Shown here: positions 44,574 to 53,079 of the stretch, piece after piece
Numbering within the stretch: the stretch's first letter is position 1
How the letters are laid out: each line of letters begins with the position of its first letter
Assembly: GCA_022822725.1 (NCBI GenBank)
Contig: JAJEAN010000002.1
Span: 62,001 to 126,000 of the forward strand
Source of the DNA: Candidatus Latescibacterota bacterium
GTDB lineage: Bacteria; JAAXHH01
Reading direction: 5' to 3'
DNA: 64,000 nucleotides
Position numbers and translations under genes: made by a program
The notes under the pieces: model-generated
What the model was told of the DNA's origin: nothing
The model's database searches: none
Seen by the model: the letters and a program-made list of their open reading frames with translations, nothing else

Positions 44574-45440
44574 ATGTCCACCGAACTCTTCGTATTCGTC
44601 CTGCTCTCCGCCGTACTGCACGCCACGTGGAATTTCGTTGCCCGTCAAAACGCCGGGGACCTCACCGTGTTCTGGTGGTCCCTGTGGATCAGCGGCCTCG
44701 TGCTGCTGCCCTTCGTGGCGGGCGTGGCCGTTTCCCAGGGCACGGCGGGATTCCTGGCGATGATGGCGGACGGCTGGTTGTACGTGGTGGCCACGGGGAT
44801 CATCCATTCCTTTTATTTCCTGCTGCTGGCCAGGGCCTACCAACACGGCGAGATCTCGCTGGTATACCCCATCGCCCGCGGATCGGGGATCGGTCTTACG
44901 GGTTTCCTGGGATGGCTGCTGCTCGGTGAATCGCTGACGCTCTACGGCGTGTCCGGAATAGCCCTGATCTGTATCGGCATACTATCCATGGGGATCTCAA
45001 TCGTCGGGCGCGCGAGGGACGCGAGACGCGGTTTCGTCTCGGCGCTGGGGGTGGGCGCAACGATCGTCAGCTACTCCCTCGTGGACAAGGTGGGCGTGAG
45101 TGTCGTACATCCCGTCGTCTATATCTTCGGCATGTTCATGCTGAGCGCCGCGCTGGTCACCCCCCTGGTCGCCGTCCGCGACCGCGGTCGCCTTTGGCGC
45201 AAACTGGCGGAGACCTGGCGCGCCGCGGCACTGATCGGCATCGGATCCACGGCCGCCTACCTGATGATCCTCTTCGCCATGACCGTGGGGCAGGTGGGCT
45301 ACATCGTCGCGTTGCGGGAGTTCGCCGTGGTGCTCGGTGCGGTGCTGGGATTCGTCTTTCTAAAAGAACGCATCACCCCGCTGAAGGTGGGTTCGGTGGT
45401 GATGATCGTCGCCGGACTCGTGTTTATCAAATTCGGTTGA
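44574..45440 (+). CDS. EamA-family (DMT) transporter
   Basis: The 288-residue protein has ten predicted helices in two EamA repeats: LLSAVLHATWNFVARQN at the start, AYQHGEISLVYPIARGSGIG near 100, and the second repeat ending REFAVVLGAVLGFVFLKERI. Members move metabolites, often amino acids, across the inner membrane. Substrate cannot be inferred. It stands alone between divergent and downstream genes. Confidence 0.9.
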   Translation: MSTELFVFVLLSAVLHATWNFVARQNAGDLTVFWWSLWISGLVLLPFVAGVAVSQGTAGFLAMMADGWLYVVATGIIHSFYFLLLARAYQHGEISLVYPIARGSGIGLTGFLGWLLLGESLTLYGVSGIALICIGILSMGISIVGRARDARRGFVSALGVGATIVSYSLVDKVGVSVVHPVVYIFGMFMLSAALVTPLVAVRDRGRLWRKLAETWRAAALIGIGSTAAYLMILFAMTVGQVGYIVALREFAVVLGAVLGFVFLKERITPLKVGSVVMIVAGLVFIKFG

Positions 45441-45465
45441 CGCACGATGCGAAATAGCACATAAC
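45437..45465 (+). promoter_or_regulatory. Candidate promoter for the PhoX-like gene
   Basis: TTGACG (45437-45442), 17 nt, CATAAC (45460-45465). Its -35 box overlaps the EamA stop codon. A second possibility, TTGCTT-N17-TACATT at 45471-45499, lies closer to the gene. Confidence 0.35.
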
Positions 45466-45602
45466 GCACCTTGCTTTAGAGTACAATTTCGACTACATTA
45501 TCTATCGAATCCAGTCGTGAGCCGACCCGTCCTCGCGCTTCGTCGTTACCGCAAGATATACGCCGCTGTCGCGGGATAAGCAATCTAAGGAGATCTGCGA
45601 AA

Positions 45603-47015
45603 GTGTCCCGTCTCAACCGCCGTACTTTTATTCGAAACACCGCCATATCCGTAGGCGCGATGACCATCGGCGGCACGGCGCTGCAGGGCCTGATTGCCCG
45701 GCGCGCCCGGGCCATGTCCGACGGGTATGCCAACCTGGTGGCGCCCCGCGGGGAAGGGGGATACGGTCCCCTTTCGCCCGTAACCGCACAGAATACGGGG
45801 GAAACCCTGCTTGAACTGCCGCCCGGATTCTCCTATACCGTCTTTGGGAAAAAAGGCGGCCTCATGTCAGACGGTCATCCCACACCCGCCGCCCACGACG
45901 GCATGGCCGCCTTTCCCATGGACGGTATGGTCCGGCTCCTGCGCAACCACGAAATCAACACGGGCAGTCCGGTCGAAGCCATCGGCAACAAGTCGGCAGC
46001 CTATGATCCTACCGCGCCCGGCGGGGTGACGACGCTGATCGTCGATCCCGAATCCCGCGAACTGGTCCGCGATTTCGTGAGCGTGGGCGGGACGCTCCAC
46101 AACTGCGCCGGCGGTCCCACCCCCTGGGGCTCCTGGATCACCTGCGAAGAGACCACGATGGGAACGGACCGGTTCTTCAGTGCGCGCTGGCTCCAGTACC
46201 TCGGCGGTTACGACAAGGACCACGGGTACTGCTTCGAGGTGCCCGCCGACGCCGAGGAGACCGTGGCGGCCGAACCCCTGACCGCCATGGGAAGGTTCGT
46301 CCACGAAGCCATCGCCGTAGATCCCGCCACCGGCGCCGTCTACGAGACCGAGGACCAGAACCCGAGCGGTTTCTACCAGTACCTTCCCGATCATCCCGGC
46401 GAACTCGCCCGGGGCGGCCGCCTGCGCATGCTCGCGGTCCGGGACCGGCCGGGATACGACACACGCAACGGCCAGACCATGGGCATGGCCCTTCCCGTGA
46501 CCTGGGTGGAGATCGAAGACCCCGACCCTGCAGGGGCCGGCCTGGACCGGAACCTCGTGTACAAGGAGGGGGCCGACAAGGGCGGCGCCGCCTTCGACCG
46601 GCTGGAAGGATGCTGGTACGGCAATGGGCGCATCTTCTTCACGTCGACCCGAGGGGGCGACGAACGCCTCGGGCAAGTGTGGGAATTTCGTCCCGAGGGC
46701 AATGACGACGGCGTGTTGACGCTCCTGTTCGAATCGCCCGACGCCACGCTCATGTCCGCGCCCGACAACGTCTGCGTGAGTCCCCGCGGCGGCCTGATCG
46801 TGTGCGAGGACAACCGCGAAGGCATCCAGCACATCCGGGGCCTGACCAGCGACGGACGAGTATTCGACGTGGCCCGGGACGTGGCCGGCATCGCCTACCG
46901 GGGCGAATTCGCCGGGGCGACCTTCAGCCCGGACGGCGAGACGCTCTTCGTCAACATGCAGCGGCCGGGGCTGACCTACGCCATCTGGGGGCCCTGGCGG
47001 GAAGGCGCGGCCTAG
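45603..47015 (+). CDS. PhoX-family (DUF839) Tat-exported phosphatase-like protein
   Basis: The 470-residue beta-propeller protein starts with a Tat leader (NRRTFIRNTAISVGAMTIGG). PhoX metal and active-site regions are visible: LLRNHEIN near 118, CAGGPTPWGSWITCEET near 165-181, and GRFVHEAIAVDPATG near 232. PhoX enzymes are Ca/Fe-dependent alkaline phosphatases of the periplasm; DUF839 members of this length also include proteins without proven activity. The GTG at 45603 follows AAGGAGA. The DNA around its stop is repeated about 50 nt downstream. Confidence 0.85.
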   Translation: MSRLNRRTFIRNTAISVGAMTIGGTALQGLIARRARAMSDGYANLVAPRGEGGYGPLSPVTAQNTGETLLELPPGFSYTVFGKKGGLMSDGHPTPAAHDGMAAFPMDGMVRLLRNHEINTGSPVEAIGNKSAAYDPTAPGGVTTLIVDPESRELVRDFVSVGGTLHNCAGGPTPWGSWITCEETTMGTDRFFSARWLQYLGGYDKDHGYCFEVPADAEETVAAEPLTAMGRFVHEAIAVDPATGAVYETEDQNPSGFYQYLPDHPGELARGGRLRMLAVRDRPGYDTRNGQTMGMALPVTWVEIEDPDPAGAGLDRNLVYKEGADKGGAAFDRLEGCWYGNGRIFFTSTRGGDERLGQVWEFRPEGNDDGVLTLLFESPDATLMSAPDNVCVSPRGGLIVCEDNREGIQHIRGLTSDGRVFDVARDVAGIAYRGEFAGATFSPDGETLFVNMQRPGLTYAIWGPWREGAA

Positions 47016-47076
47016 CGATCTGGCGGGCAGGCAATGCCCGGCGGTTCGGTAGAAAGGCGCGGCCAGGCGGTCCGGC
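47001..47076 (+). repeat. Near-tandem repeat of the PhoX-like gene end
   Basis: A 25-nt segment including the stop codon (47001-47025, gaaggcgcggcctagcg...) recurs at 47053-47076 as aaaggcgcggccaggcg..., with several changes and the stop lost. Both copies end in ctggc/ccggc. Confidence 0.6.
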
Positions 47077-47129
47077 ACCCCGGAAGCGGCGCGACGGTCA
47101 GCCGTACGTCCCATTCCTTGGAGTATCGG

Positions 47130-47915
47130 TTGTTTTCCAAAGAAATCAACACGTTCAGGGCACGGCTTGCAGCGGGCAGGCTGTGCCTTGGCGCCAGCGT
47201 GACCTTCACCGATCCGTCCGTGACCGAGGCCCTGTGCGATTCGGCCGACTTCATCTGGATCGACACCGAGCACCGGGCGATGAACCTCGAATCGGTGACG
47301 GGACACCTCGTGGCCGCCCGGGCGGGCCGGACCGCCGCGCTGGTCCGGGTGCCTTCAAGCGACATCGGGCACGTGAAACCCGTCCTGGACGCCGGCGCGC
47401 CGGGGATCATCGTCCCCCAGGTCCGTTCCGCCGGTGAAGTGCGCCGCGTGGTGGACGCCTGCCGTTATCCGCCCATGGGGGACCGGGGCTTCGGGCCCCA
47501 TCGCCCTTCAAATTACGGACGGGCCCTGTCCACGGATTTCGACGCTTACGTTGAGACGATGAACCGCGACCTGTTCGTTTCGGTCCAGATCGAGCATATC
47601 GAGGCCTGCCGCGAACTGGACGCCATCGCGGCCATACCGGGACTGGACAGCCTGGTCATCGGCCCCGTGGACCTGAGCGGTTCCATGGGCGTGCTCGGGC
47701 AACTCGACCACCCCGAGGTCGTGGCCGCCATGGAGCGTATCATCGACGTGGGACACGAAGCGGGCCTGTCCATCGGCATGGGCATGGGTTCGCAGTACGC
47801 CTTCGGCCGGCGCTGGAGCAGCCGGGGCGTCGACTGGATCCAGGTCGACTGCGACTACAATTACATGATCAGCGGTTTCGACCGGGTAACCACCGGAATT
47901 CGCGGCGACGGCTAA
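47130..47915 (+). CDS. HpcH/HpaI aldolase family protein (copy 1)
   Basis: A 261-residue class II (metal-dependent) aldolase of the HpaI type, cleaving 2-keto-3-deoxy acids to pyruvate and an aldehyde. Typical segments are CLGASVTFTDPSVTE, WIDTEHRAMN near 46-55, GAPGIIVPQVRSAGEVRRVV, and the metal-site Glu in VQIEHIEACRELD near 155, then VIGPVDLSGSMG. The TTG at 47130 is preceded by GGAG at 7 nt and gives the normal family length; the frame is open further upstream without family-like sequence. It opens the plus-strand cluster that runs to the creatininase gene. Confidence 0.88.
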   Translation: MFSKEINTFRARLAAGRLCLGASVTFTDPSVTEALCDSADFIWIDTEHRAMNLESVTGHLVAARAGRTAALVRVPSSDIGHVKPVLDAGAPGIIVPQVRSAGEVRRVVDACRYPPMGDRGFGPHRPSNYGRALSTDFDAYVETMNRDLFVSVQIEHIEACRELDAIAAIPGLDSLVIGPVDLSGSMGVLGQLDHPEVVAAMERIIDVGHEAGLSIGMGMGSQYAFGRRWSSRGVDWIQVDCDYNYMISGFDRVTTGIRGDG

Positions 47916-48032
47916 GCTCGCCCTCAGAAAGGCATCAGACTGGATACCGTTTCCCGCCGGTCTCCATCGGAAGATCACCGCTACCTGCTGCGAACACCGC
48001 CCGAACCGCTCGCGGACTTCTGTACCGCGGCG

Positions 48033-49076
48033 ATGGGCACGGCGGGTTTGTCGCAGTCGGACGCCAGGCGGACGGCGGACGTCCTGATCCGCACCGACAT
48101 GCGCGGCATCTTCACGCACGGCACGGTCGCGCTGAGACGTTACGTACAGTTGATGCGCGACGGCGGCATTGATGTAACCGCCGTACCGGAAGTCACGGAA
48201 CAGGGTCCGGCCTGGGCGCGGATCGACGCCCACCAGGCCGTTGGCATGGTGGCATCGCGTTTCGGCATGGCCGTGGCCATGGACAAGGCCGCGGCGTGCG
48301 GGATCGGTATGTCCACGGTCCGCCGGAGCAACCACTTCGGCGCGGCATCGGCCTATGCGATCATGGCGGTCGAGCATGCGGACCGGCACCAGACCGGAGC
48401 GGACCGGCCCCAGATCGGTATCGCCATGAGCAACACCGACGTAGTCATGAACATTCCCGGCGGCCGGGGCGCGGCGATCGGCAACAATCCGTTCTCCTAT
48501 GCCGTCCCGGCCCGTGCCCAGCCTCCCATCGTCCTGGACATCGCCATGAGCACGGTGGCGGGGGGCAAGGTCGCCTCGTACCAGGACCGGGGCGAACCGC
48601 TTCCCGATGGATGGCTCACCGACGCGGAGGGCCTTCCAACGACGGACCCCGGCGTATTCACGGTCACCGGCGCCCTGACGCCCTTCGGCGCGCACAAGGG
48701 CTACGGCCTGGCACTGCTGGTGGAATCCCTGGCCGGGGTGCTGGCCGGCGCGGGGGTCACGACGGACATCCTTTCCTGGGCCAAGGTCTCGGACGACGCC
48801 TGCGACGAGGGGCACACTTTCATGGCCATCGACGTATGCGCCATGATGCCGCTGGAAGACTACTACGAACGTATCGACGAACTCATCCGCCGCATGCGGG
48901 AAGCGCCTAAAGCGGTCGGGGTGAAACGCACCTATGTTCCGGGCGAAATGGAACGCGACAGCGAGGCCGTTTCAAAACGCAAAGGGGTTCCCCTGACCAG
49001 GATGGCGGCGGAGAACCTGGCGGGGCTGGCCGACGATACCGGCCTGGCGTCTCTGCTGCCCTTCGAGCGTCCGTGA
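48033..49076 (+). CDS. Malate/lactate/ureidoglycolate dehydrogenase family oxidoreductase (Ldh_2)
   Basis: The 347-residue NAD(P)-dependent dehydrogenase has family segments DMRGIFTHGTVALRRYV, the catalytic His in RRSNHFGAASAYA near 90, GGRGAAIGNNPFSYAVPA and AHKGYGLALLVESLAG. It reduces 2-oxo acids or oxidises 2-hydroxy acids. The first ATG at 48033 cuts into the N-terminal helix: the frame is open back to 47916 and encodes a plausible start (LLRTPPEPLADFCTAAMG), but holds no ATG, GTG or TTG. A CTG at 47940 with AAAGG upstream is possible. The stop region is repeated downstream. Confidence 0.88.
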   Translation: MGTAGLSQSDARRTADVLIRTDMRGIFTHGTVALRRYVQLMRDGGIDVTAVPEVTEQGPAWARIDAHQAVGMVASRFGMAVAMDKAAACGIGMSTVRRSNHFGAASAYAIMAVEHADRHQTGADRPQIGIAMSNTDVVMNIPGGRGAAIGNNPFSYAVPARAQPPIVLDIAMSTVAGGKVASYQDRGEPLPDGWLTDAEGLPTTDPGVFTVTGALTPFGAHKGYGLALLVESLAGVLAGAGVTTDILSWAKVSDDACDEGHTFMAIDVCAMMPLEDYYERIDELIRRMREAPKAVGVKRTYVPGEMERDSEAVSKRKGVPLTRMAAENLAGLADDTGLASLLPFERP

Positions 49077-49122
49077 CACGTTGGGAGCGTCCGTGACGCG
49101 CCGGGTACCGATGACGCGCCGG
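49065..49122 (+). repeat. 20-nt tandem repeat spanning the stop of the Ldh gene
   Basis: Copies at 49065-49084 and 49085-49104 share gagcgtccgtgac and a TGA; a third, shorter copy ends at 49122 and also carries a TGA. The gene's own stop (49074-49076) is in copy one. Confidence 0.85.
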
Positions 49123-49199
49123 ACTTGACTGGCGCGTACCGACTGTTAACCGACACCGCCGCCTTTCCCGGCGGCCCGCAAATTACACAGGAGCAAGAA

Positions 49200-50090
49200 A
49201 TGCCCACCGTAAACCGTGCCGTCGAACTGCTCAAGCGGGGCCAACCCATTTACTACGGCGGCGCCGGAGAACTGAGTTACGAAAAGGGCGTCGAAGCCTC
49301 CGGGAGTTGGCAGGACTACCTGTGCGTCGAAATGGAGCACGGCCTCTTCGACCTGTCCCGTCTCAAGGCCTTCATGACCGGGCTGGTGGACGGCGGTCCC
49401 GCGCCGTCAGGGCACCTGACGCCCTGCGTCATCGTCACGCTGCCCACGAACGGGACCAGCGAGGCCGTCATGCGGGCCAATGCATGGATGGTCAAGCAGC
49501 TCCTGGCCCTGGGCGTCCACGGGCTCCTGCTGTGCCACGCGGAGACGCCGGGCGCCGTGCGGGCCTTCGTGGAAGCCGCCCGGTATCCCTTCCATACCCG
49601 GGGTGTGGGAGACGGACTCGAAGTGGGCCAGCGCGGCTCAGGAGGCCAGAGCTTTGCCGCGCGCACCTGGGGGGTGGCCGTACAGGATTACGTGCAGAGG
49701 GCCGACGTCTGGCCCCTGAACCCGGAAGGGGAACTGATGCTCGGTCTCAAGATCGAGAACCAGCGCGCCCTGGCCAATGTCGACGAGAGCCTCGCAGTGC
49801 CCGGCATCGCCTTCGCCGAATGGGGTCCGGGCGACATGGGGATGTCCTTCGGGTACCCGGACGGCCACGACCCGCCCTACCCACCGGAGATGATCGCCGC
49901 GCGGGCCGCGGTGCTGAAGGCATGCAAGGCCAATGGCGTCGCCTTCCTGGACGGGGTGAATCCCGACAACGTGACCGACAGAATCGACGATGGCGTGATG
50001 ATCACAGGTTGCGGCCCGGAGGCCGCCGAAATCGGCAAGCGCCATACCGGGCGCGACGGGAAGGACCCTTCGGGCAGCGGTAGCGCATGA
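49200..50090 (+). CDS. HpcH/HpaI aldolase family protein (copy 2)
   Basis: The 296-residue protein is a diverged HpaI-like barrel: CVEMEHGLFDLSRLKAFM near 43-60, LLALGVHGLLLCHAETPGAV, the metal-site Glu in MLGLKIENQRALANVDE near 183, and AEWGPGDMGMSFGYPDG. It is about 35 residues longer than copy 1 and has an extra mid-loop (QDYVQRADVWPLNPEG). AGGAG precedes the ATG. Its last four bases overlap the start of the next gene, implying coupling. Substrate unknown. Confidence 0.88.
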   Translation: MPTVNRAVELLKRGQPIYYGGAGELSYEKGVEASGSWQDYLCVEMEHGLFDLSRLKAFMTGLVDGGPAPSGHLTPCVIVTLPTNGTSEAVMRANAWMVKQLLALGVHGLLLCHAETPGAVRAFVEAARYPFHTRGVGDGLEVGQRGSGGQSFAARTWGVAVQDYVQRADVWPLNPEGELMLGLKIENQRALANVDESLAVPGIAFAEWGPGDMGMSFGYPDGHDPPYPPEMIAARAAVLKACKANGVAFLDGVNPDNVTDRIDDGVMITGCGPEAAEIGKRHTGRDGKDPSGSGSA

Positions 50091-50746
50091 CGACCTACAC
50101 CGTGTACTTCGCCGGCGATCTCTTCGACCACAAGCACCTCGCCGGGAACGAACTGCTGGCCGGCGCCGTCGATCGCCGGTCCGGCGGGCGTTACGCCTGC
50201 GTCCTGCCCCAGGACCTCGAACAGGCCACGGAACGGATGGTCGACATACGGAACCAGGACCTCATGCAGGTCATGGCCTGCGACCTGGGTCTTTTCAACT
50301 TCGACGGGACGGACCTGGACTCGGGCACGGTGGTGGAGTTCATGATGGCGAAGATGCTCGACATCCCTTCCGTCCTCCTCCGTTCCGATTTCCGGGCATC
50401 GGGCGACCAGGAACGGGAAGGCGACGACTGGAACCTGATGTGTTCCTTCTATCCCCGGTCGAGAACGGTCCAGTTCAACGCCATGGCCTGGTACCAGGAG
50501 GCGCGCCGGGGCGGCGCAACTGCGTCCGACTGGTCTGACCGGCTCTACAACCGGATGGCGGACACCGTCATCGAAGCGCTGGACGCGGCACGGGCCGAAC
50601 CGTCCACCTTAGGCGGCGACGAAGCGCGGGTCAGGACGGTCTACGAATGGGCGGCACGGTTTCCGGGCAGTGGATTCGACGCCCTGTGCGGACCCGGATT
50701 CGTGGAGAAAACCATCAGGAACAAGCGACGCAGGGGACTGTTGTAA
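50087..50746 (+). CDS. Nucleoside 2-deoxyribosyltransferase-like protein
   Basis: A 219-residue protein of the nucleoside deoxyribosyltransferase fold: N-terminal TVYFAGDLFDHKHLAGNELL, then MACDLGLFNFDGTDLDSGTV and VEFMMAKMLDIPSVLLRSDFR, where the Glu after SGTxxE is the catalytic position. Family members transfer or hydrolyse N-deoxyribosides. In a catabolic operon it may instead cleave an N-glycosidic bond of the substrate; that is inference. ATGA overlap with the upstream aldolase gene supports co-translation. Confidence 0.8.
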   Translation: MTTYTVYFAGDLFDHKHLAGNELLAGAVDRRSGGRYACVLPQDLEQATERMVDIRNQDLMQVMACDLGLFNFDGTDLDSGTVVEFMMAKMLDIPSVLLRSDFRASGDQEREGDDWNLMCSFYPRSRTVQFNAMAWYQEARRGGATASDWSDRLYNRMADTVIEALDAARAEPSTLGGDEARVRTVYEWAARFPGSGFDALCGPGFVEKTIRNKRRRGLL

Positions 50747-50763
50747 CCCGGGCATCGGACCTC

Positions 50764-50811
50764 ATTCGAGCCGGAACGGGATTCAATATTCGAGCCGGAA
50801 CGGGATTCAAT
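50764..50811 (+). repeat. Perfect 24-nt tandem duplication before the first LLM gene
   Basis: Two identical 24-nt copies (attcgagccggaacgggatt + caat) stand head to tail at 50764-50787 and 50788-50811, 18 nt after one stop codon and 19 nt before the next start. Confidence 0.95.
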
Positions 50812-50829
50812 CAGATAAGGGAGTGCGAC

Positions 50830-51918
50830 ATGATCGACTTTGGCATGTTCCTCATGCCGGTGCACGACCCGGCCAAGCCGCCGGGACAGTGCTACGACGA
50901 AGACATGGAACTGCTGGTGCGGTCGGAGGAGCTCGGGTTCAGCGAGTTCTGGGTCGGCGAGCACCACTCGTCGAGCTATGAGAACATCGTCATGCCCGAG
51001 ATCTTCATCGGCAAGGCCCTGGGCCTGACCAGCCGCATGCGTCTCGGCGCCGCGCCCGTGTGCCTGCCCTACCACCATCCCGCCCACGTGGCCGGCCGCC
51101 TGGCCTTCCTCGATCATCTCTCCCACGGCAGGCTGAACATCTGCTTCGGTCCCGGCGCGATCCCGACGGACCTGGAAATGTTCGGGATCCGTCCTGAGGA
51201 CTCGGGCGCCATGGTAGGCGAGGCGATCCAGATGATCATGACCCTCTGGACCACAGATCCCCCGTACGACATCAACGGGCGGTTCTGGCAGGTGCACGTG
51301 GACCGGGAAGTCCGCGAGGACCTGGGCGTCGGCGTCTATCTCAAGCCCCTGCAGAAACCCCACCCGCCGCTGTCCGTGCCCGTGATCATGCGGGATTCCG
51401 CCGGGACCCGCATCGCGGGGCAGAAGGGTTATTTCCCCTTCAGCCACCACATGGTAGCCGCGAACGTGCTGGCGAACCACTGGGAGACCTACGCGGAAGG
51501 CGCGCGATCCGCCGGACAGGAGCCGGACCGGCGCAAGTGGAAGATCTCCCGCAACATCTTCGTGGCGGAGACGACGAAGGAAGCCCGTGAACTGGCGCGG
51601 AACAATTCCCTGGGCAAATGCCTGGAATACATCATGAAGCTTACGGACCTGGGACCGGGGCGGGCATTCTGGAAACGGGACCTGGACATGCCCGACTCCG
51701 AATGCACGCTGGATTACATGATGGGCGAGCAGGTCATCGCCGGCGATCCCGATGAGTGCGTGCGGCAGTTGCACCGCATGATGGAGGAGACAGGGGAGTT
51801 CGGCACATTCATCATGACCGCCCACGACTGGGATGACCGGGAGTCCTGGATCAACAGCCTGGAGCTGTTCGCGAGAGAAGTCATGCCGAGGTTCAACCGG
51901 TCGCTGGGTTACGCCTGA
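50830..51918 (+). CDS. LLM-class flavin-dependent oxidoreductase (copy 1)
   Basis: A 362-residue luciferase-like monooxygenase: MIDFGMFLMPVHDP, GFSEFWVGEHHSS near 39-51, PYHHPAHVAGRLAFLDHLSH near 82-101 and GRLNICFGPGAIPTD. It uses FMN and oxygen (or F420 in some groups) to oxygenate a small molecule, commonly with a flavin reductase encoded elsewhere. GGGAG precedes the ATG at 50830. A full-length paralogue follows after 45 nt, so the two may form a heterodimer like LuxAB. Confidence 0.9.
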   Translation: MIDFGMFLMPVHDPAKPPGQCYDEDMELLVRSEELGFSEFWVGEHHSSSYENIVMPEIFIGKALGLTSRMRLGAAPVCLPYHHPAHVAGRLAFLDHLSHGRLNICFGPGAIPTDLEMFGIRPEDSGAMVGEAIQMIMTLWTTDPPYDINGRFWQVHVDREVREDLGVGVYLKPLQKPHPPLSVPVIMRDSAGTRIAGQKGYFPFSHHMVAANVLANHWETYAEGARSAGQEPDRRKWKISRNIFVAETTKEARELARNNSLGKCLEYIMKLTDLGPGRAFWKRDLDMPDSECTLDYMMGEQVIAGDPDECVRQLHRMMEETGEFGTFIMTAHDWDDRESWINSLELFAREVMPRFNRSLGYA

Positions 51919-51963
51919 GTGCGCCGGACGGTTAGAGATTCACACCGCGAATCGGAGTCCAAT

Positions 51964-53034
51964 ATGAACTACGGCATGTTCATCATGCCCTTCCACGACC
52001 CGGTCAAGCCGGCGGCGCAGTGTCACGACGAGGACCTGGAACTCATCGTGCGGTGCGAGGAACTGGGATTCACCGAGTTCTGGATCGGCGAGCGCCATAC
52101 CATGAAGTTCGAGAACATCGTCCTGCCCGAGGCTTTCATCGGCAAGGCCCTGGCCATGACCCACTCCATCCGGCTCGGCACCGCGCCCACATGCCTGCCC
52201 TATCACCACCCCGCCCACGTGGCCAGCCGCCTGGCCTTCATGGACCAGCTCTCCCATGGACGGCTCAACCTGTGTTTCGGTCCGGGCAGCGTCACATCCG
52301 ACCTGGAACTCTACAAGATCGATCCGAAGCTCAACAGCGCCATGGCCGCCGAATCGGCCGAGATGATCCTGCAGATCTGGAGCCAGGACCCGCCCTATCA
52401 CCTGAAGGGCCGTTTCTGGGAGATCGACCTGGAAGAAACCGTCGATCACGACACGCTGATCGGGTACATCCACAAGCCCCTGCAGCAGCCCCATCCGCCC
52501 ATCTGCGCACCGGGGATGAGCATGAACTCCTCCACCATGAAGCTCGCGGGCCAGAAGGGATGGTCGCCCATCAGCGCGAACATCTCCCCGGTCAACGTCG
52601 TGGCCGACAACTGGCGGGTGTACGAGCAGGCGGCCCTGGCCGCCGGACGGACGCCCGACCGCGGCGACTGGCGCATCTGCCGCAGCATCTTCATCGCGGA
52701 CAGCAAGGAGGAAGCGGCGCGGAAAGTGCGCAACAATTCCCTGGGCCGGGGCTTCGAATATCTCGGCGGCCTCTTCGACCAGGGCCTGGGGCGGAAGATG
52801 CTGAAACGGGACCCGGACATGCCCGATTCGGAATGCGACCTGGACTACCTGATGACGGAACAGATCATCCACGGCGACGTGGACGAGGTTGTTCGCCGGC
52901 TGGACCTGATGCGGGAGGAAACGGGCGATTTCGGCACGCTTATCCTCATGGGGTACGACTGGGACGACAAGGACGCCTGGCTCCACAGCATGGACCTCTT
53001 CGTCCACGAAGTGATGCCGCGCATGAATAACTGA
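51964..53034 (+). CDS. LLM-class flavin-dependent oxidoreductase (copy 2)
   Basis: The 356-residue paralogue of the upstream gene shares MNYGMFIMPFHDP, GFTEFWIGERHTMKFENIV, PYHHPAHVASRLAFMDQLSH, the NNSLGRGFEYL block and the C-terminal WDDKDAWLHSMDLF. In copy 1 the second His of the GEHH motif is kept, while here it reads GERH, so the pair may be catalytic and supporting subunits. GGAG lies 7 nt before the ATG at 51964. Confidence 0.9.
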   Translation: MNYGMFIMPFHDPVKPAAQCHDEDLELIVRCEELGFTEFWIGERHTMKFENIVLPEAFIGKALAMTHSIRLGTAPTCLPYHHPAHVASRLAFMDQLSHGRLNLCFGPGSVTSDLELYKIDPKLNSAMAAESAEMILQIWSQDPPYHLKGRFWEIDLEETVDHDTLIGYIHKPLQQPHPPICAPGMSMNSSTMKLAGQKGWSPISANISPVNVVADNWRVYEQAALAAGRTPDRGDWRICRSIFIADSKEEAARKVRNNSLGRGFEYLGGLFDQGLGRKMLKRDPDMPDSECDLDYLMTEQIIHGDVDEVVRRLDLMREETGDFGTLILMGYDWDDKDAWLHSMDLFVHEVMPRMNN

Positions 53035-53079
53035 GCCCGACGCCTCGCCGCAGGGCGCCGCACCGCAAAAGGAGCACAG

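Noticed and set aside
49124..49146. TTGACT-like promoter before the second HpaI gene
   Set aside because: The -10 match is poor, and the site lies inside a run of genes that look co-transcribed.
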